Positions 6,508 to 9,393 of a stretch of DNA of 9,393 nucleotides are shown here, piece after piece. A model generated the notes under the pieces. It searched no databases, had not been told where the DNA came from, and worked only from the letters and a program-made list of their open reading frames with translations. Position 1 is the stretch's first letter, and every line of letters starts with the position of its first letter. The translations under genes and the position numbers were made by a program. The DNA lies in contig JAFYDO010000108.1 of assembly GCA_017544745.1 (NCBI GenBank), forward strand, positions 1 to 9,393. Reading direction: 5' to 3'. Origin of the DNA: Treponema sp. GTDB taxonomy: Bacteria > Spirochaetota > Spirochaetia > Treponematales > Treponemataceae.

Positions 6508-6541
6508 GGGCCACCCGAACATGACACAAATCGGGTGGCCC
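6508..6541 (+). terminator. Strong stem-loop, probable transcription terminator after the deacetylase gene
   Basis: GGGCCACCCGA (6508-6518) and TCGGGTGGCCC (6531-6541) pair over eleven bases around a twelve-base loop; A6507-T6542 can extend the stem to twelve. The + strand is followed by TAATATTAT rather than a clean T-run. On the opposite strand the stem is followed shortly by seven T (complement of A 6497-6503), so the element would also stop transcription coming from the right. It separates the dtxR-symporter-deacetylase unit from the gpmA promoter. Confidence 0.7.
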
Positions 6542-6575
6542 TAATATTATGGTTTATAGGAGCCGCTTTATGGCT

Positions 6576-6591
6576 GTTAGTATTGACTAAC
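6576..6591. promoter_or_regulatory. Predicted operator O1, overlapping the gpmA promoter -35
   Basis: GTTAGT and ACTAAC form perfect arms around ATTG; T6575 and A6592 extend the pairing by one. The reverse complement GTTAGTCAATACTAAC differs from O2 (6620-6635) by one base. The -35 hexamer TTGACT lies inside the site, so a bound repressor would block RNA polymerase. Confidence 0.72.
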
Positions 6592-6611
6592 ACAATACGA
6601 ATATATATTAT
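6583..6611 (+). promoter_or_regulatory. Predicted sigma70-type promoter for gpmA and the ABC genes
   Basis: TTGACT (6583-6588) and TATTAT (6606-6611) are separated by exactly 17 bases, each with one mismatch to consensus. Transcription should begin near 6618, giving a leader of about 40 bases that includes the second operator and the ribosome binding site. The surrounding DNA is very AT-rich, which suits promoter melting. Confidence 0.72.
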
Positions 6612-6619
6612 ATTGATAA

Positions 6620-6635
6620 GTTAGTCAAGACTAAC
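6620..6635. promoter_or_regulatory. Predicted operator O2, just downstream of the gpmA transcription start
   Basis: GTTAGTC and GACTAAC are seven-base arms separated by AA. It is nearly identical to O1 and its centre lies 44 bases away, about four helical turns, so two bound dimers would face the same side of the DNA. It sits at or just past the predicted transcription start, a usual repressor position. Confidence 0.72.
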
Positions 6636-6658
6636 AAAATAAAAAAAGAGGCACCCAA

Positions 6659-7405
6659 ATGATTAAACTTGTATTAATCCGTCACGGAGAAAGTGAATGG
6701 AATAAACTCAATCTTTTTACAGGCTGGACAGATGTTGAACTCAGCGACAAAGGCCGCGAAGAAGCAAAGGCTGCCGGCAAACTCCTTGTCCAGGAAGGGT
6801 ATGATTTTGATATCTGTTACACATCTTACTTAAAACGCGCAATCCATACACTCAATGGTGTGCTTTGCGAAATGGATAGAGAATGGCTCCCTGTAATCAA
6901 AACCTGGAAATTAAACGAACGCCACTACGGAGACCTTCAGGGCAAAAACAAAGCCGAAGCTGCAGAAAAGTTTGGAGAAGATCAGGTAAAAATCTGGCGT
7001 CGTTCCTTTGATGTAAAGCCGCCTGTTCTAGCCGACGACGATGAGCGTTCCGCAAAAAAACAGGAAATGTACCGCGATGTAGATCCAAGCTTCCTCCCAC
7101 AAAACGAAAGTCTTGAAACAACTATTGCCCGTGTAATTCCATATTTCCTTGAAGAAATCAAACCGCAGATGAAGGCTGGTAAACGCGTAATCATTGCTGC
7201 CCACGGAAACAGTCTTCGTGCACTTGTAAAATATCTGGACAATCTTAGTCCGGAAGAAATTCTCGAAGTAAATATTCCTACAGGCACTCCGCTTGTTTAT
7301 GAGTTTGATGACAATCTCAAAGTTATCAGACACTACTACCTTGGCGACCAGGATGCAATTGCTACCAAAATGAACGCAGTTGCAAATCAGGGAAAGAAAA
7401 AATAA
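6659..7405 (+). CDS. gpmA: 2,3-bisphosphoglycerate-dependent phosphoglycerate mutase (248 aa)
   Basis: This glycolytic enzyme interconverts 3- and 2-phosphoglycerate in the cytosol through a phosphohistidine. The catalytic motif [10 protein letters not shown] places the phosphorylated histidine at H9. The partner residues follow in order: [12 protein letters not shown] (21-32), the YLKRAIHTL stretch with R60, [12 protein letters not shown] with E87, the insert that marks the 2,3-BPG-dependent class, and the second histidine H182 in [14 protein letters not shown]. The length is that of the usual family member, with a short basic tail (NQGKKK). AAGAGG (6646-6651) lies seven bases before the ATG. 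It is the first gene after the two-operator promoter. An ABC transporter gene follows 31 bases later with the same leader sequence (AAAAAAGAGGCACC), so co-transcription is likely. In Treponema pallidum, gpm lies downstream of troR in the metal-regulated tro operon, which makes metal-responsive control here plausible. Confidence 0.95.
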   Translation: MIKLVLIRHGESEWNKLNLFTGWTDVELSDKGREEAKAAGKLLVQEGYDFDICYTSYLKRAIHTLNGVLCEMDREWLPVIKTWKLNERHYGDLQGKNKAEAAEKFGEDQVKIWRRSFDVKPPVLADDDERSAKKQEMYRDVDPSFLPQNESLETTIARVIPYFLEEIKPQMKAGKRVIIAAHGNSLRALVKYLDNLSPEEILEVNIPTGTPLVYEFDDNLKVIRHYYLGDQDAIATKMNAVANQGKKK

Positions 7406-7424
7406 TCAATTAAAATCAATTAAA
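7405..7424. repeat. Tandem 10-bp duplication in the gpmA-ABC gap
   Basis: ATCAATTAAA occurs twice in a row (7405-7414 and 7415-7424) directly after the gpmA stop. It probably reflects slippage in AT-rich spacer DNA; no function is evident. Confidence 0.6.
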
Positions 7425-7436
7425 AAAGAGGCACCT

Positions 7437-9242
7437 ATGATAAAATCAGTTGCGCCGTATATTGGGAAGTATAAAAAATATACGGTTATTGCGTCGTTTT
7501 TAACAACACTTGGAATTATTGCAAATGTGGTTCCATATTTTATTTTGTATCAGCTTATTGTTCCGATAACACAAAATCAATTGCCGGACTTTAAGTTTGT
7601 TGCGGTAAGAGTTGCTGCCATTTTTGTATGTCTTGCTCTTTATGCAGTTTTGTATAGTCGGGGGCTTGCCTTTTCACACATCAGCGCCTACAACACTCTT
7701 AAAAATATCCGAATCTCCCTTAAGTCTAAGCTCGAAAATCAACCGCTTGGAAATATAAAAGAGCTTGGTACTGGTCAGATTAAACGAGTTTTTACCGACG
7801 ACATTGATCAGATAGAGCTTTTGCTTGCACACGCTATTCCTGAAGGAATTGCAAACATCACAGTTCCTGTTGTTGTGATCATCGCAATGTTTTTTGTAGA
7901 CTGGCGGCTTGCTCTTTTGACTCTGGCTACTGTTCCTCTTGGAATTCTTGCCATGAGCATGATGATGAAGGCCGGTATGGCAAAGATGGGTGCCTATTAT
8001 GAATCTGCAAAAAAGATGAACAACACAATCATCGAATATGTAAACGGTATGGAAGCTATTAAGGTTTTCAATAAGGATGGCGACAGCTTTAAGCGTTTTG
8101 GAGATGCTGTCCGCGGCTACCGGGATTTTACTCTTGCCTGGTATAAAGTGTGCTGGCCCTGGATGGCTCTTTATAACAGTATTCTTCCTTGTCTTGCACT
8201 TTTTACTCTGCCTTTTGGAGGCCTTCTTGTTTTGAAAGGCGCAATCAATTTGAGCCAGCTCGTGCTTGTTTTGTGCATGTCTTTTGCAGTTGGTCCTGCA
8301 ATTTTGCGAGCCCTTAGCTTTGCCGGAAAAATCCCACAGCTTGATTACAAAATTGCCGAGCTAGAAAAAATGATGAACGGGGAAGCGATTAAGGCAGGCA
8401 CAAATAAGTTTATTGGCAAGAATTATGATGTGGATTTTAAGGATGTAAGATTCTCGTATAACCGTCACCCTGAAGATCAGAACTGTCACCCTGAACTTGT
8501 TTCAGGGTCTCCTTCGAACGAGATGCTGAAACAAGTTCAGCATGACAGTGAAGTCCTGCACGGTATAAATTTAAGCTTAAAACAAGGCACAACAACCGCC
8601 CTCATCGGCGAATCTGGTAGCGGAAAATCTACCCTTGCAAAGCTGCTTGTTCATTTTTATGACCTGGACTCTGGCAGCATTTCAATCGGCGGTCAGGACA
8701 TTACAGACATGTCAATTGAAAGCTTGAACAATCAGATTTCTTATGTTGCGCAGGAGCAGTTCCTTTTTAACACCTCGCTCTATGAAAATATTTTGATTGG
8801 TCGCCCTGACGCAACCCGTGAAGAAGTTTTGGATGCGGCACATCGTGCCCAGTGTGATGAGTTCCTTGCACGATTCCCTAAAGGCATAGATACAATGGCC
8901 GGTGACAGCGGAAAGCAGCTTTCTGGCGGAGAACGTCAGCGCATTTCTCTGGCACGCGCAATCTTAAAAAATGCACCAGTTATTGTGCTGGACGAAGCAA
9001 CCGCCTTTATGGATCCCGAAAACGAAGAAAAGATGAATGCGGCAATCAACGAAATTATTAAAGACAAAACAGTAATTGTAATTGCACACCGTCTTTCTTC
9101 AATCAAAAACGCAGACAAGATTTGCGTCCTCAAAGAAGGAAACATTATTGCAGAAGGAAGTCACAACGAACTGAATAAGTCGTGTGAAGAATACCAGAAA
9201 CTGTGGAAGGCCTCTACACAGGCTGCGGAGTGGAGGATATAA
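7437..9242 (+). CDS. ABC transporter half-subunit, fused membrane and ATPase domains (601 aa), with in-frame repeat insert
   Basis: Residues 1 to about 305 form an exporter-fold (ABCB-like) membrane domain with roughly six hydrophobic helices and the coupling stretch YVNGMEAIKVFNKD. The ATPase domain follows: A-loop tyrosine Y341 in VRFSY, Walker A GESGSGKST (391-399), Q-loop YVAQEQFLF (Q439), signature LSGGERQ (495-501), Walker B VIVLDE (515-520) with catalytic E520, and H-loop H551 in IAHRLSS. All are intact, so it should hydrolyse ATP. Residues about 343-371 do not belong to the fold: they are translated from a palindromic repeat (8482-8549) with adjacent sequence, and the frame is kept. 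AAGAGG (7426-7431) lies five bases before the ATG; an in-frame ATG at 7380 inside gpmA is less likely. A second half-subunit starts two bases after the stop, suggesting a heterodimer. Such pairs include siderophore importers of the YbtPQ/IrtAB type and various exporters; the substrate is unknown. Confidence 0.9.
   Translation: MIKSVAPYIGKYKKYTVIASFLTTLGIIANVVPYFILYQLIVPITQNQLPDFKFVAVRVAAIFVCLALYAVLYSRGLAFSHISAYNTLKNIRISLKSKLENQPLGNIKELGTGQIKRVFTDDIDQIELLLAHAIPEGIANITVPVVVIIAMFFVDWRLALLTLATVPLGILAMSMMMKAGMAKMGAYYESAKKMNNTIIEYVNGMEAIKVFNKDGDSFKRFGDAVRGYRDFTLAWYKVCWPWMALYNSILPCLALFTLPFGGLLVLKGAINLSQLVLVLCMSFAVGPAILRALSFAGKIPQLDYKIAELEKMMNGEAIKAGTNKFIGKNYDVDFKDVRFSYNRHPEDQNCHPELVSGSPSNEMLKQVQHDSEVLHGINLSLKQGTTTALIGESGSGKSTLAKLLVHFYDLDSGSISIGGQDITDMSIESLNNQISYVAQEQFLFNTSLYENILIGRPDATREEVLDAAHRAQCDEFLARFPKGIDTMAGDSGKQLSGGERQRISLARAILKNAPVIVLDEATAFMDPENEEKMNAAINEIIKDKTVIVIAHRLSSIKNADKICVLKEGNIIAEGSHNELNKSCEEYQKLWKASTQAAEWRI
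8482..8549. repeat. Palindromic repeat inserted in frame in the ABC transporter gene
   Basis: Arms 8482-8505 and 8526-8549 are 24 bases each and complementary at 22 positions (only 8489-8490 against 8541-8542 mismatch). The 20-base loop can pair further (TCTC 8508-8511 with GAGA 8520-8523). Each arm also holds its own smaller palindrome: 8488-8508 (7-bp stem) and 8523-8543 (8-bp stem). There is no stop codon in the reading frame, and the peptide includes HPELVSGS and MLKQVQHD. Its core matches the repeat at 537-563 at 15 of 19 positions. A copy of GTCACCCTGAA lies one 21-base step upstream (8464-8474). Confidence 0.85.
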
Positions 9243-9243
9243 A

Positions 9244-9393
9244 ATGAAAAACAAATCAATGTTAAAAATGATGCACCGCCTGGTAAGTTCGTGCGGAAAC
9301 TATAAAGGAGTTATCCGGGCATCCTATGTACCTGGCTTTTTCAAAGGTATTTTTATGAAGGCTCCGCTTATGGTGAGCTTTTTTATAATTTCA
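9244..9393 (+). CDS. Probable second ABC transporter half-subunit, N-terminal fragment (cut by window end)
   Basis: Fifty codons are visible, from ATG 9244 to the window edge with no stop. GGAGG (9232-9236), inside the end of the previous gene, lies seven bases upstream. The protein starts with a basic amphipathic stretch (MKNKSMLKMMHRLVSSCGNYKG), followed by a region that becomes hydrophobic (FFKGIFMKAPLMVSFFIIS). This is what the first cytosolic elbow and membrane helix of an ABC exporter-fold half-subunit look like. The two-base gap to the preceding half-transporter, and the general habit of such genes to come in pairs, support this reading. No ATPase motif is in view, so the family call rests on context and on this short N-terminus. 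Confidence 0.62.
   Translation, partial: MKNKSMLKMMHRLVSSCGNYKGVIRASYVPGFFKGIFMKAPLMVSFFIIS

Noticed and set aside
6570..6590. Six-codon reading frame MAVSID with a good ribosome binding site (AGGAG 6558-6562, seven bases upstream)
   Set aside because: It lies upstream of the predicted gpmA promoter and after the hairpin, so only read-through RNA would contain it, and its end is part of operator O1. Chance is the simpler explanation.
1..9393. Search by eye for CRISPR arrays, tRNA or rRNA genes, insertion sequences and riboswitches
   Set aside because: No regularly spaced repeats, cloverleaf-like segments, transposase genes or long structured leaders were found.

Overview
The window reads as one stretch of a bacterial chromosome built around ferrous iron. 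All genes are on the + strand and tightly packed, with AGAGG/GGAGG-type ribosome binding sites. Base composition is moderate and somewhat AT-rich. The gene types, the closeness of a DtxR-family regulator to a cofactor-dependent phosphoglycerate mutase (these sit together in the Treponema pallidum tro operon), and the dispersed palindromes suggest a host-associated spirochaete, probably Treponema-like. A clostridial relative is the main alternative. The assignment is inferred from style and family resemblance, not from a marker gene.

Region 1 (1-3775) is an extended feo operon. It holds the 3' end of a classical feoB, a small FeoB-associated Cys-rich membrane protein, feoA, a second and quite different full-length feoB, a FeoC-like winged-helix protein with five clustered cysteines, and a small membrane-anchored protein carrying a heavy-metal-associated (HMA) domain. 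Overlaps and short gaps point to co-transcription; the main promoter lies left of the window. A 27-bp palindrome sits between the first feoB and the Cys-rich gene.

Region 2 (3761-6541) holds a DtxR-family metalloregulator whose metal ligands match the iron-sensing (DtxR/IdeR) pattern better than the manganese-sensing (MntR) pattern. It is translationally coupled to a glycoside-pentoside-hexuronide (GPH) type sugar:cation symporter, and a PIG-L/LmbE-type deacetylase follows. A strong hairpin closes the unit.

Region 3 (6576-9393) has a good sigma70-type promoter flanked by two nearly identical palindromes, then gpmA and the two halves of a heterodimeric ABC transporter, the second cut by the window end. 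The first ABC subunit carries an in-frame palindromic repeat inserted just after its A-loop tyrosine.

Two observations stand out. First, three copies of TTAGTCAWDACTAAC (13 of 15 positions invariant, after orienting one copy) lie at the regulator's own promoter and on both sides of the gpmA-ABC promoter. They predict a small regulon of the regulator encoded here. Second, the same palindromic repeat family occurs once between genes in the feo operon and once in frame inside the ABC transporter gene. In outline, iron enters through two FeoB channels with FeoA, FeoC-like and Cys-rich helpers, while the DtxR-type protein probably ties iron status to sugar uptake, glycolysis and an ABC transporter pair.
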